Assembly: GCF_003014595.1 (NCBI RefSeq)
Contig: NZ_PYGK01000008.1
Coordinates: forward strand, 273,882-337,881
Source of the DNA: Chitinophaga ginsengisoli
GTDB taxonomy: Bacteria; Bacteroidota; Bacteroidia; Chitinophagales; Chitinophagaceae
Direction of reading: 5' to 3'
Length of the DNA: 64,000 nucleotides
The notes under the pieces are model-generated. The model searched no databases, was not told where the DNA came from, and worked only from the letters and a program-made list of their open reading frames with translations. This document shows, piece by piece, positions 1 to 8,431 of this stretch; positions within the stretch are counted from its first letter, which is position 1, and each line of letters begins with the position of its first letter. The position numbers were made by a program, and so were the translations under genes.

Positions 1-28
1 AGCCCGGAGGTCAATAAAATGATCACTA

Positions 29-182
29 TCAGACAGTTGAAAACTCAGCCTGCACCTGTACGCGCAATGGCAGTCTGATCTTATTCTTTATCTCATTATC
101 TGCCTGGATGAGGGCTATTCTGTCCCTATGACCAGGATCAAAGTTGCATATGACCAGGATATTCCTCCGTTCTTCCTCCGTT
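29..182 (-). pseudogene. C-terminal coding fragment, minus strand, cut at the palindrome
   Basis: On the minus strand a frame stays open from the palindrome centre down to a TGA at 29-31. It reads through the left palindrome arm (ending ERRNILVICNF) and then into a protein-like tail (DPGHRDRIALIQADNE, later RLPLRVQVQAEFSTV). No start codon or N-terminal part is present, because beyond the centre the DNA turns into the mirror copy. I see no recognisable family. It looks like the end of a real gene truncated by a rearrangement or a fold-back join. Confidence 0.3.
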
Positions 183-230
183 AAAAACGGAGGAAGAACG
201 GAGGAATATCCTGGTCATATGCAACTTTGA
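138..230. repeat. Perfect 45-bp inverted repeat with 3-nt loop
   Basis: Bases 138-182 are exactly reverse-complementary to 186-230, leaving AAA as the loop. Nothing in the flanks continues the symmetry. Each arm, read outward, encodes the same peptide (TEEERRNILVICNF) and then diverges into different coding-like sequence. It is far too long for an ordinary terminator and has no T-run. It could be a true DNA hairpin, a recombination junction, or a fold-back assembly or library artefact. Confidence 0.9.
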
Positions 231-384
231 AGTAACCCAGATCCGGGACGATCCCGGTGGCTGGTACATCTTCGATAAGGCAGGCGAAGAGACAAATATG
301 GGACTGACCGTAGTAGGTCTGACGATACACCACAAAACAGCAAACATCAGGTCGCCGCTCTATTGCCGGGCGGTCGGCCCTTAA
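186..384 (+). pseudogene. C-terminal coding fragment, plus strand, cut at the palindrome
   Basis: The plus-strand frame is open from the palindrome to a TAA at 382-384. It encodes ERRNILVICNF followed by EVTQIRDDPGGWYIFDKAG and a tail ending CRAVGP. There is no ATG before 298 and no N-terminal part. The stop overlaps, tail to tail, the stop of the minus-strand membrane gene that begins at 381. It looks like the 3' end of a gene whose front is missing. No family is recognised. Confidence 0.35.
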
Positions 385-1550
385 TAATCGCCGGACGCAC
401 CACCTCCACCACCTGAACCACCACCCAATTCAAACTGATCTGGCCGTGGAGTAGCAGCATGGCTCATGGTTTGTGCAATTACCAACGATTCTATCTGTAA
501 GGACTCCATGGCATGCTTTTCATCTGAAGACGCTTCCGTAAAACCGTGACGCGGCGTTTTAAGATAGCGGATCAGTGCATAGGCAACACCCACCATCATC
601 AGGCCGCCCAGGGTCATGGCCACTTCAAGCGGGGCCACACTGTGATAATAGCGGATTGTGTACACAATGCCTGCAATCAGGAACAGCCCTGTACAGATCA
701 GTATCCGGTCTTTCTTCCGGATGCCGGTATAAATGTATATCAACGGTAATGTTACTGTCAGTATCCAGAAGAACCATCCGCCAGGAATATCCTGACCGGG
801 TTGCAGATCCAGGCGGAACATTTCGTTACCTACTTCCCTTACCACGAAATAGTTGCCAGCCAGGTAAAGCGTGATCAGCGCACAGACCTGCAACATCTGC
901 AGACATTTCTTGTAATGCCGGTATGTATGTACGGCTATTAGTTTTACCGAAAGAAAATATATACCTGCTGATGCCAGCATCACAGCAAATGGGACGACCA
1001 GCTTCGCAATAGCGCCCAGTTTCTCACATCCTGAAAAGATCAGCCCCAGAAAAGACAAATGCGCTACAACGCTCATACTGACATCCGCGAAGCGCATTAC
1101 AAAAAAGACGGATAATAGCAAGGCCACAAAACTCCATACCCATACAGGTGCATCACCATTGGTAGCAATACCTAATGCTGACAGTAAAAAGATGCCGGCG
1201 CCCCATATCAAAGCAGCATCGGCGCCTGATTTATAGTGTCTCTTTTCACGTACCATGTACTCAGCCAATCCATACGAGCCTCCCCCGAAAAGGAAACACA
1301 GGAAGGTAAAGGCCCCCTCTCCCCCAGACATTGACAACAGGCAAAAAAAGCCGAAAGAAAACATCAGGATAACGACGGTCAATATAAAAATGCCGATACG
1401 CATGTAAGGGTTTGGCGTGTAGAGATCCACCGGATGTGCCGTAATCACGGCATTATATTCTTCTGCCGTAATGCAATCTGCCCCCTTTGCCATTTCTATT
1501 TGTTCCTGTATATACAGGTTATCTAACGACTGACTGTTATATGCGATCAT
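381..1550 (-). CDS. Multipass membrane protein with Gly-rich tail, partner of DUF2157 protein
   Basis: This is a 389-residue integral membrane protein with roughly ten hydrophobic segments between residues ~50 and ~340. A soluble N-terminal stretch of about 50 residues precedes them, and a C-terminal cytoplasmic tail ends in a Gly/Ser-rich run (GGGSGGGGGASGDY). Its start codon overlaps the stop of the upstream gene by 4 bp (ATGA at 1547-1550), so the two are co-translated. The upstream partner is of DUF2157 type, so the pair probably forms one membrane complex. No catalytic motif is visible and the function is unknown. It converges on a truncated plus-strand reading frame at its 3' end. Confidence 0.8.
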   Translation of the reverse strand: MIAYNSQSLDNLYIQEQIEMAKGADCITAEEYNAVITAHPVDLYTPNPYMRIGIFILTVVILMFSFGFFCLLSMSGGEGAFTFLCFLFGGGSYGLAEYMVREKRHYKSGADAALIWGAGIFLLSALGIATNGDAPVWVWSFVALLLSVFFVMRFADVSMSVVAHLSFLGLIFSGCEKLGAIAKLVVPFAVMLASAGIYFLSVKLIAVHTYRHYKKCLQMLQVCALITLYLAGNYFVVREVGNEMFRLDLQPGQDIPGGWFFWILTVTLPLIYIYTGIRKKDRILICTGLFLIAGIVYTIRYYHSVAPLEVAMTLGGLMMVGVAYALIRYLKTPRHGFTEASSDEKHAMESLQIESLVIAQTMSHAATPRPDQFELGGGSGGGGGASGDY

Positions 1551-2524
1551 GCTGTTTTCAGTTTTTTATTAACGTTAATCAACAATAGAATAGCGCCTAT
1601 GCCAGACATAATGAAATACAATAGTCCGGCGTAAATACCGCCCTCACTTCCCGCGTTCATTAACAATCTGACTACGATAAAACTCAGTCCGATGTAAGCA
1701 TATAATGTAATAATCAACACAAAATAAAAGGAATGCTGCTTCATTGCCTGGCTGTAAAAGAAAATGGTTGCTACAACCAATAACAGGAACCATAAGCCAT
1801 ATGGGCCATCATATGCGGCAAACATTCCTGCGAGGTTCGCGATAAGAAAAACATGCGTACCGAAGTTGCTGTAGGTAAATGAAAAATGGGCTTTGAACTG
1901 TAGGCGGTGACTCAGCAAAGCTGTTATTATCAGCAAGGCGCCCAATACCAATCCGGTATATATAAGTGTATAACTGGAAAAATCATTGTTGGTCAACAGC
2001 TGCAGCGGCGTTACCGTTACGCCCATCCAGGCCGCCAGATTGGTAATAGCCATACTCAGTATTCCAAGATGATCAAAGTAATAAGCTGAGAAAAATAATA
2101 CCAGCATCGGGATAAAGGTAGCGGCGCCATATCTGGTACCAAACACATTATACTGTACCTGCAGGTAAGTGATAAAGGTCACCAGCAGCAAACACCCGAG
2201 CAACAGGATATAGTCGAAAAAGCTGTTGGGGGCAGGTACTTTCGTCCTGGAAAAAGGTAGCTTATGGCGGAAACTATAATAAAAGCAACCGCCACAAGCT
2301 AATGCTATCGCCAGTAGAATGACCTGATGACCTATGGTATCAATGTTCTTATATATCAGTATCCCTAAGCCCCCGCTTAACAATAAAACGCCCAGGTACA
2401 GGATGGTTTTAAGCTCCCAGTGTACAGAGAAAAGCCTGCTTGCTGTGATGGTGCGTACTTTTTCTGCAGATGCAGCGGAGATAGTCCCCTCTTTTTGAAG
2501 TTGTTCAAACAAATCGATATCCAT
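1547..2524 (-). CDS. DUF2157-type integral membrane protein
   Basis: This 325-residue protein opens with a soluble segment of the DUF2157 kind (FEQLQKEGTISAASAEKVRT: a helix, then a G-x-I-S turn). About nine or ten transmembrane helices follow, to residue ~318, with a short Lys-rich end. DUF2157 proteins are bacterial membrane proteins of unknown role. The next gene starts inside this gene's stop codon (4-bp overlap), showing a two-gene operon transcribed leftwards. The ATG at 2524 is chosen because it directly precedes the conserved N-terminal segment. Confidence 0.8.
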   Translation of the reverse strand: MDIDLFEQLQKEGTISAASAEKVRTITASRLFSVHWELKTILYLGVLLLSGGLGILIYKNIDTIGHQVILLAIALACGGCFYYSFRHKLPFSRTKVPAPNSFFDYILLLGCLLLVTFITYLQVQYNVFGTRYGAATFIPMLVLFFSAYYFDHLGILSMAITNLAAWMGVTVTPLQLLTNNDFSSYTLIYTGLVLGALLIITALLSHRLQFKAHFSFTYSNFGTHVFLIANLAGMFAAYDGPYGLWFLLLVVATIFFYSQAMKQHSFYFVLIITLYAYIGLSFIVVRLLMNAGSEGGIYAGLLYFIMSGIGAILLLINVNKKLKTA

Positions 2525-2616
2525 AACATTTGAAATGATGCGAAAAAGTATAACAATAACTTCACATCAACAAGCAATAAATATCAAAATGGCTGTTTTC
2601 AGCTACTTCCTGCATG

Positions 2617-2961
2617 TCACGGAGCAATAATGACGCTTTTGACTGTATTGTTCAATATTGTTTTTGTTCTTAGCATTTTGGGAGAGAGTTCCTCTTCAGG
2701 AAGCTCGTTGTACCACTTATAGATATCATCAAATACATCGGCAAAATCCTGCGTCACTTCTGCCCGGGTTCTGCCAACGCCAATGATAGACAACATGTCA
2801 TTCTCAATCATGTAATGACCATTTTCTCTTTTCATAACAGAAAGTAAGGGAAAATTAAATACATACTGTCTGTCTTTTCCATTTATCACCTTGGGTGAGA
2901 AAAGATAAGCTTTAGTACGTTTACGTGCTTTTGGTTTCTTTTTCAAGGATATATTTTCCAT
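2617..2961 (-). CDS. Small hypothetical protein
   Basis: This encodes about 114 residues from the ATG at 2961; an in-frame GTG at 2988 would add nine residues. The N-terminus is strongly basic (LKKKPKARKRTKAYLF). The middle (MLSIIGVGRTRAEVTQDFADVFDDIYKWYNEL) has the look of a small alpha/beta fold resembling HicB-like antitoxins, in which a short strand is followed by a helix with acidic spacing. No HicA-like partner lies next to it, so I do not assign that role. It stands alone, 93 bp upstream of the DUF2157 gene and on the same strand. Confidence 0.6.
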   Translation of the reverse strand: MENISLKKKPKARKRTKAYLFSPKVINGKDRQYVFNFPLLSVMKRENGHYMIENDMLSIIGVGRTRAEVTQDFADVFDDIYKWYNELPEEELSPKMLRTKTILNNTVKSVIIAP

Positions 2962-2988
2962 ATGTATAGTTTTTATTTCCACATTCAC

Positions 2989-3590
2989 GAACGACCAACG
3001 CAGCTAAAGATCACTACAGGCGCTGTTCAGATAATTATGATAAATGATGTAAGAAGAAATACGGGCACAATGGTTAAGCAGTTTTTCATCTTACAAACAA
3101 TGGTATTACTATGCATCAGTACGATGTAATTGTACACAAGTTTAAAAAACAATTTACAGGATTTAGTTAATTGGAGGTTAATAAGTATTTATTTTTTTCA
3201 TCTTCATGCACATGATTTATATAGCGTGTTTACTATAGATTTTATGTGCGCTACCACATATTTATACAATGAATAAATTTTATTCTGTTGCAATCGTTAG
3301 CATATTAAAATTTATTTTTAAAACTTCTGACAATCATATAGATTTGTCCTCGCAAGCATGGAAGTATTCCACTTTATTACGTAAAAAAGCACCTCAAGAA
3401 CCTTATTTTCTTTCTCTATCGGGACCATCAGACTGGCAGCTCATTTAATGTATCTTTTGTGAAGATGATGATGTAACAACATCAACAGTAAATCCTGCAC
3501 GTGCATTTCTCCGGCACTTTTACTTACTTCTAAATTCAGCATTGAATTTCGGATCGTTATTCTGTTCACTCCAAAACTAATACCATTCAA
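2989..3590. other. 602-bp AT-rich intergenic region between divergent genes
   Basis: No credible reading frame is seen on either strand. The stretch separates the minus-strand small gene from the plus-strand protease gene and must hold promoters for both. I did not find a convincing match to the Bacteroidota TTTG/TAnnTTTG promoter. The nearest is an imperfect TATCTTTTG around 3450. Confidence 0.5.
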
Positions 3591-5261
3591 ATGTCTAAGA
3601 TCAAGATCTCAGAATTGGTAGCCGACCTTCAGAAGGCCGATACCCAGTGGCAGGCAAGAGAAACAACAGTTTCCCAACTGCCCGATCCACAGCAAAAAGC
3701 TTTATTGGGTGTCATTGTAAACACTGAGGAACTTGCCTCCGTTATGAACAAGAAGGCTGCTGCTGCTCCAGTGGCCAATTTTGCACAGGAGGTGGACTGG
3801 CGCAACCGTAATGGTAACCATATCACTCCTGTGAAAGATCAGGGTGGATGCGGTTCCTGCGTTTCATTTTGCACAACGTCAGTTACCGAAGCAATGGCGT
3901 CTATTGAAAAAGGACAATTGCTCAATCTCTCTGAAGCAGATCTTCACTTCTGTTCTTCGCATGGTGCTAATTGCGGAGGATGGTGGCCTACTGATGCTTT
4001 CAGCCAGATCAAATCAAGAGGTATTCCGGATGAAGCATGCTTCCCTTACGAAACAGCTTTTCCTGAGAACAATATCTGGAAACAACCTCCTACATGCAAA
4101 GTCGGTCCTGACCGGGATGCAAGAGCAGTAAAGATCACTAACTCTACTACCATTGCAAATATCACTGAAAGGAAAAATTATCTTTCCAACAACGGGCCCT
4201 GCTCCGCTGTTTTGCATGTGTATGAAGACTTTTTCTCTTATGCAGATGGCGTGTATAAACACGTCAGCGGCGCAGACTACGGTCTACACTGTGTAACAGT
4301 TATTGGTTATTCAGAAACAGAACATTGCTGGATCTGTAAGAACTCCTGGGGCACCGGATGGGGTAAAGGCGGATTCTTTAAAATCGCTTACGGACAAGCT
4401 GGTATAGATACAGAATTCCCATTCTGGACTGCCAGTGGTATTAAACTTCCTACACCGCAACATGGATGGCATGGATATGAAAACCTCGGCGGTTTATTAT
4501 CATCCAGACCAAATGCAGTATCATGGGGACCAAACCGCATTGACGTTGTCGTACGCGGTATGGATTCCGCTGTTTATCACAAATGGTGGAATGGTACTTC
4601 CTGGAACGGCTGGGAATCTCTCGGCGGACAAATCCAGGGAGCTCCTGCTATCTGCTCATGGGCATCCGGACGACTGGACATCTTCGCACTGGGCCTCAAC
4701 CATCATCTGTATCATAAATGGTATCAGGGCGGATGGAGCGGATGGGAAGATCTCGGAGGTTTGTTATCATCCGAACCAGCCTGCGTAAGCTGGGGACCAA
4801 ACCGCATTGACATCTTCGCCAGAGGTATGAACTCCTCTATGTGGCATCTCTGGTGGAACGGTGCATGGCATGGATGGGAAGATCTCGGAGGCGTTATCAA
4901 TTCAGCACCTGCGGTATCTTCATGGGCACCAGGCAGACTGGATTGTTTTGCACGCGGCCTGAACAATCATCTGTGGCACAAATGGTTTGACAACCAATGG
5001 AGCGGATGGGAAGACCTGCAGTCCAATATGTTCGGCAGTCCTGCTGCTGTGTCATGGGGGGCTAACAGGATAGATGTATTCTTCCCTGGACAAACCTACA
5101 ACATGATGCATAAATGGTGGGATGGCGCCCATTGGAGTGGAGACGAAAACCTCGGAGGCATTCTCTCTTCCGACGTAGGCGTATCTTCATGGGCATCCGG
5201 ACGACTCGACTGCTTCGTGCAAGGCACCGATTCCGCTATGTATCATAAATGGTACGTATAA
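3591..5261 (+). CDS. Papain-family (C1A) cysteine protease with C-terminal PLL-like beta-propeller repeats
   Basis: This is a 556-residue protein. A short helical pro-like segment occupies residues 1-65 and a papain fold residues ~66-280. The catalytic set is complete: oxyanion Gln84, Cys90 in QGGCGSCVSF, His233 in GLHCVTVIGY, and Asn251 in KNSWGTGWGKGG. The Trp that usually follows the catalytic Cys is Val. From ~285 to the end come six tandem ~45-residue repeats of the pattern W-E-x-L-G-G ... W-(G/A)-x-(N/G)-R-(I/L)-D ... (Y/W)-H-K-W. This is the DUF346/PLL lectin-propeller type, implying glycan binding. No signal peptide or sorting domain is visible, so the protein may stay inside the cell or leave by a non-classical route. 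A chagasin-like inhibitor gene follows 111 bp downstream. Confidence 0.88.
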   Translation: MSKIKISELVADLQKADTQWQARETTVSQLPDPQQKALLGVIVNTEELASVMNKKAAAAPVANFAQEVDWRNRNGNHITPVKDQGGCGSCVSFCTTSVTEAMASIEKGQLLNLSEADLHFCSSHGANCGGWWPTDAFSQIKSRGIPDEACFPYETAFPENNIWKQPPTCKVGPDRDARAVKITNSTTIANITERKNYLSNNGPCSAVLHVYEDFFSYADGVYKHVSGADYGLHCVTVIGYSETEHCWICKNSWGTGWGKGGFFKIAYGQAGIDTEFPFWTASGIKLPTPQHGWHGYENLGGLLSSRPNAVSWGPNRIDVVVRGMDSAVYHKWWNGTSWNGWESLGGQIQGAPAICSWASGRLDIFALGLNHHLYHKWYQGGWSGWEDLGGLLSSEPACVSWGPNRIDIFARGMNSSMWHLWWNGAWHGWEDLGGVINSAPAVSSWAPGRLDCFARGLNNHLWHKWFDNQWSGWEDLQSNMFGSPAAVSWGANRIDVFFPGQTYNMMHKWWDGAHWSGDENLGGILSSDVGVSSWASGRLDCFVQGTDSAMYHKWYV

Positions 5262-5372
5262 ATAGCACTCATACTTGCGAATTACGGTTAACTATCTATT
5301 CTTCTGGCCCGATGATTGCCGGATGTATGGTGTAGTAACTGTAATTCGCATTTTGTTTAAAAACCTGAAACT

Positions 5373-5672
5373 ATGGAAAGCGAGGCTAAAGAAATAAAAG
5401 CAGGGACATCCCTAACTGTTGTACTGCCTGGTCTTGGAACTGCAGGATTCCAATGGTTCTACCAGAGCACCAATACTAATTGTGTTGAAGTAAGACCCTA
5501 CGACCATGCAGTGGATACCTTCCGGCAGGACGTAGGTACCAGCAATGAAGAGGCCTTTGTCATTAACGGAAAGGCCCCCGGTCATGCAAGCGTTACCTTT
5601 GAACAAAGGCGCATTTGGGAAAAAGAAGGTCAGCCCATTAATGCCAGGCGACTGGAAATAACTGTTACCTGA
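5373..5672 (+). CDS. Chagasin-like (family I42) cysteine protease inhibitor
   Basis: This 99-residue, all-beta, soluble protein has the three inhibitor-loop signatures of the I42 family in order. They are a GLGTAGFQW stretch near residue 20-28 in place of the usual NPTTGYxW, a central acidic/Gly loop near residue 55-65, and QRRIWEKE near residue 80 in place of the RPW loop. Chagasin-type proteins block papain-family proteases by inserting these loops into the active cleft. The gene directly follows a papain-family protease on the same strand, so it is most likely that enzyme's own inhibitor. There is no signal peptide, matching the protease. Confidence 0.72.
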   Translation: MESEAKEIKAGTSLTVVLPGLGTAGFQWFYQSTNTNCVEVRPYDHAVDTFRQDVGTSNEEAFVINGKAPGHASVTFEQRRIWEKEGQPINARRLEITVT

Positions 5673-5954
5673 TTATTTTCAAAATCCTACTCCATAAAAA
5701 ATGCCCCTCTTTAGAACCCGGTAGCTGTAAAAACAGCCTATCCCTTACCTATTTTAATTATTGAAATAAAAAATATATATCCCTGTAACCACCCTTTTTT
5801 CTTCTCCATAAGTATTTACTGGTGAAAGTTAACTGTTGCTGGCGGAAGCTTCCTTCAGGAGCCTCCGGCATTGTGCATGGCTATAAGCCTATACCCTGCC
5901 AATTCATTGAGCTTAGTAAAATCTATAAAAGACCGAAATCTATAATGACCGTTC

Positions 5955-8399
5955 ATGAAGCGCATCTTTACAACTACCCTATTTTTCATCCATACCGGCA
6001 TACAGTTATTGTCTGCACAAACCTACACACCCGTACCTGTTACGGGGTTCAATGCTGACATTGTAGCTGAAGCGGGCACCAACGCAGTCGCTGTTACCTC
6101 CACTGTTATAGATGGCAGTAATCATATTTTGCACTCACAGGCTTTTGCAGCAGCGAATGGGATCGGCGGAGGCATTATCAATTCCGGTACCTTCGTCAGC
6201 GGTACCCGTACCTACCAGATGAATCCATATACCGGCCTGAATGCCTTGTATCTTTCTGCCGCTGGAAACGTTGCCAACTCCCTGCCTGCAGGCACCCTTA
6301 CCCTGGCCACACCTGCCAGTTTCAGTAAATTGAGCATTCTGGCATTTGGTACAGAAAATAATAGTACCGTCACCGTGACATTGAATTATACCGATGGTAC
6401 ATCTGCGAATGCGGGCACCCTGCAGATCAAAGACTGGTTCTTCGGAACACCGTTTATTTTCAGTGGCATGGGCAGGCTGACACGTACTACCACTTTCCCT
6501 ACGGTAGATGGTCTTCCTTCTAATCCACGGATGTACGCATTTGACTTTAATATTCCCTGCGCTGATCAGTCAAAACTTATCAGGTCTGTTTCTTTTCTCT
6601 ATGTACAAGGCCCCAATATCAGTTCCAGGGCATTGATCATGGCGCTTTCCGGTGTACAGTCTGTACCACTTACCTATACACACAATGTTACCGATGCCAT
6701 CTGTGGAGGCGCGAACGGCAGCATTGCAGTGACTGTAAGCGGCGGTACAGCACCACTGACCTACGCCTGGAATACGGTTCCTGTACAGACCACGCCTACT
6801 GCCACAGGACTGGCAGCTGGCTTTTATACCTTATCCATCAGAGATGGCAACAATTGTATCACTACTGTTACCGATACCGTAGAAAAGTTATCACTGGTGA
6901 CACTTACAGCAGCAGCCAGCCCGGCAAAGATCTGCGCAGGAGAAACATCCGTACTTTCTGTTACAGCCACTGGCGGTACTGCCAGTAATTATTCATGGAC
7001 ACCAGGACCTGCTGCCGGCAATACTATCTCCGTTAACCCAATAGATACTACCTCTTATATTGTTACTGCACAAGACGCATTCGGCTGTCTGCTGAAAGAT
7101 ACCGTGGAGGTTACTGTTAAACCTACACCTGTTGCCGACTTCTCAGTACTACCGGATGTAGTATGCCTGGGTACAAACCATACATTGACATTTACAGGTA
7201 CGGCAGGAACGGCGGCCACCTACGACTGGCATAATTTCTCAGGCGCCACCATACAAACCGGCACTGGCGCAGGGCCGTATGATATACGTTTCAATACAGC
7301 AGGTGTTTATCCTGTACAATTACAGGTGACGGAAGATGGTTGTATTTCCAATATGGCTACACATAACATCACCGTGTCACAGCCACCAACGGCCAGCTTC
7401 TCTGTCAGTAAAACACCTGTATGTGCAGGAGAAACCACTACCATCAATTTTACAGGCACCTCTGCCGGCAACGTTACTCCTGTCTGGAACTGGGGTGGTG
7501 GCGTAGTGCAAAGCGGTAGCGGTTTCGGGCCTTATACTGTTAGCTATCAGCGCAGCGGCACCATCAGCCTGATTGTACAGGATAATATCTGTGCAGATAC
7601 GGCCACTCCCGTCACGGTAACCGCTATTCCCATGCCGGTAGCTGATTTCAAGACAGATCTTACCATAGGTTGTGCACCAACAGAGATCAGTTTTGATAAT
7701 CTTTCACAACTTGCAGATACATATCAATGGTCGCTCGGAGACGGCTACCAGACAGGTACTACTGATCCGGTATACAGTTACAACACACCGGGCACATACA
7801 CCGTTACATTAAAGGCGATCGCACAGGGCCAGTGTTCAACAACTGTTACCAAAACGGCTTTGATCAAGATACTGTCCCCTCCTGTCGCTGCATTCAGTGC
7901 TGCGCCGGGGCCAAATACGCCGGTAGAATTCAAGAACGGCACTTTCACTTTTAACAACACTTCACAGGCTGCAGTAGCATATAACTGGGATTTCGGAGAT
8001 GGTACAATCTCTGAGATCGAAGATCCGCAGCATAAATATGAGTTGCCCGGCAGCTACAAAGTAATACTGTATGCTAAGAATGAAATCGGCTGTACGGACA
8101 GTATCAGTCATGCATGGTACATCATTGTACCAGACCTGGTGTTAGAAATCCCCAATGCTTTCAGTCCGAATGGAGATGGCATCAATGACCGCTGGAGCAT
8201 AGACGGATTGAAAGCAAGACCTGCCGCTACGACAGAGATCTATAACCGCTGGGGACAAATAGTGTTCACAGGTATCGGTTATACCCCCTGGGATGGCACC
8301 CGCGGAGGCAGGCTGTTGCCCACAGGTACTTATTATTATGTCATTAAAACGGCGGCAGATGAAAAGCCCTACACAGGATGGGTAGCACTGCTACGGTAA
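5955..8399 (+). CDS. T9SS surface protein with PKD domains and gliding-motility-type C-terminal domain
   Basis: This 814-residue protein begins with a Sec signal peptide (MKRIFTTTLFFIHTGIQLLSAQ) and an N-terminal domain of ~235 residues that recurs in the next gene. A SprB-type repeat follows (GGANGSIAVTVSGGTAPLTYAWN), then several PKD/Ig-like domains (for example YNWDFGDGTISEIEDPQHKY). The last ~85 residues (IPNAFSPNGDGINDRWSI ... WDGTRGGRLLPTGTYYYVI) form the type-B T9SS sorting domain, called gliding-motility-associated. It is therefore predicted to be exported through the type IX system and exposed on the cell surface, perhaps as an adhesin. A paralogue follows 32 bp downstream, so the two are probably co-transcribed. 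Confidence 0.9.
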   Translation: MKRIFTTTLFFIHTGIQLLSAQTYTPVPVTGFNADIVAEAGTNAVAVTSTVIDGSNHILHSQAFAAANGIGGGIINSGTFVSGTRTYQMNPYTGLNALYLSAAGNVANSLPAGTLTLATPASFSKLSILAFGTENNSTVTVTLNYTDGTSANAGTLQIKDWFFGTPFIFSGMGRLTRTTTFPTVDGLPSNPRMYAFDFNIPCADQSKLIRSVSFLYVQGPNISSRALIMALSGVQSVPLTYTHNVTDAICGGANGSIAVTVSGGTAPLTYAWNTVPVQTTPTATGLAAGFYTLSIRDGNNCITTVTDTVEKLSLVTLTAAASPAKICAGETSVLSVTATGGTASNYSWTPGPAAGNTISVNPIDTTSYIVTAQDAFGCLLKDTVEVTVKPTPVADFSVLPDVVCLGTNHTLTFTGTAGTAATYDWHNFSGATIQTGTGAGPYDIRFNTAGVYPVQLQVTEDGCISNMATHNITVSQPPTASFSVSKTPVCAGETTTINFTGTSAGNVTPVWNWGGGVVQSGSGFGPYTVSYQRSGTISLIVQDNICADTATPVTVTAIPMPVADFKTDLTIGCAPTEISFDNLSQLADTYQWSLGDGYQTGTTDPVYSYNTPGTYTVTLKAIAQGQCSTTVTKTALIKILSPPVAAFSAAPGPNTPVEFKNGTFTFNNTSQAAVAYNWDFGDGTISEIEDPQHKYELPGSYKVILYAKNEIGCTDSISHAWYIIVPDLVLEIPNAFSPNGDGINDRWSIDGLKARPAATTEIYNRWGQIVFTGIGYTPWDGTRGGRLLPTGTYYYVIKTAADEKPYTGWVALLR

Positions 8400-8431
8400 T
8401 AAAATTTAGTATCAACCAAAAATACAATTGA

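Noticed and set aside
2617..2961. HicAB toxin-antitoxin locus
   Set aside because: The small protein is only loosely HicB-like and no HicA-type partner is adjacent.
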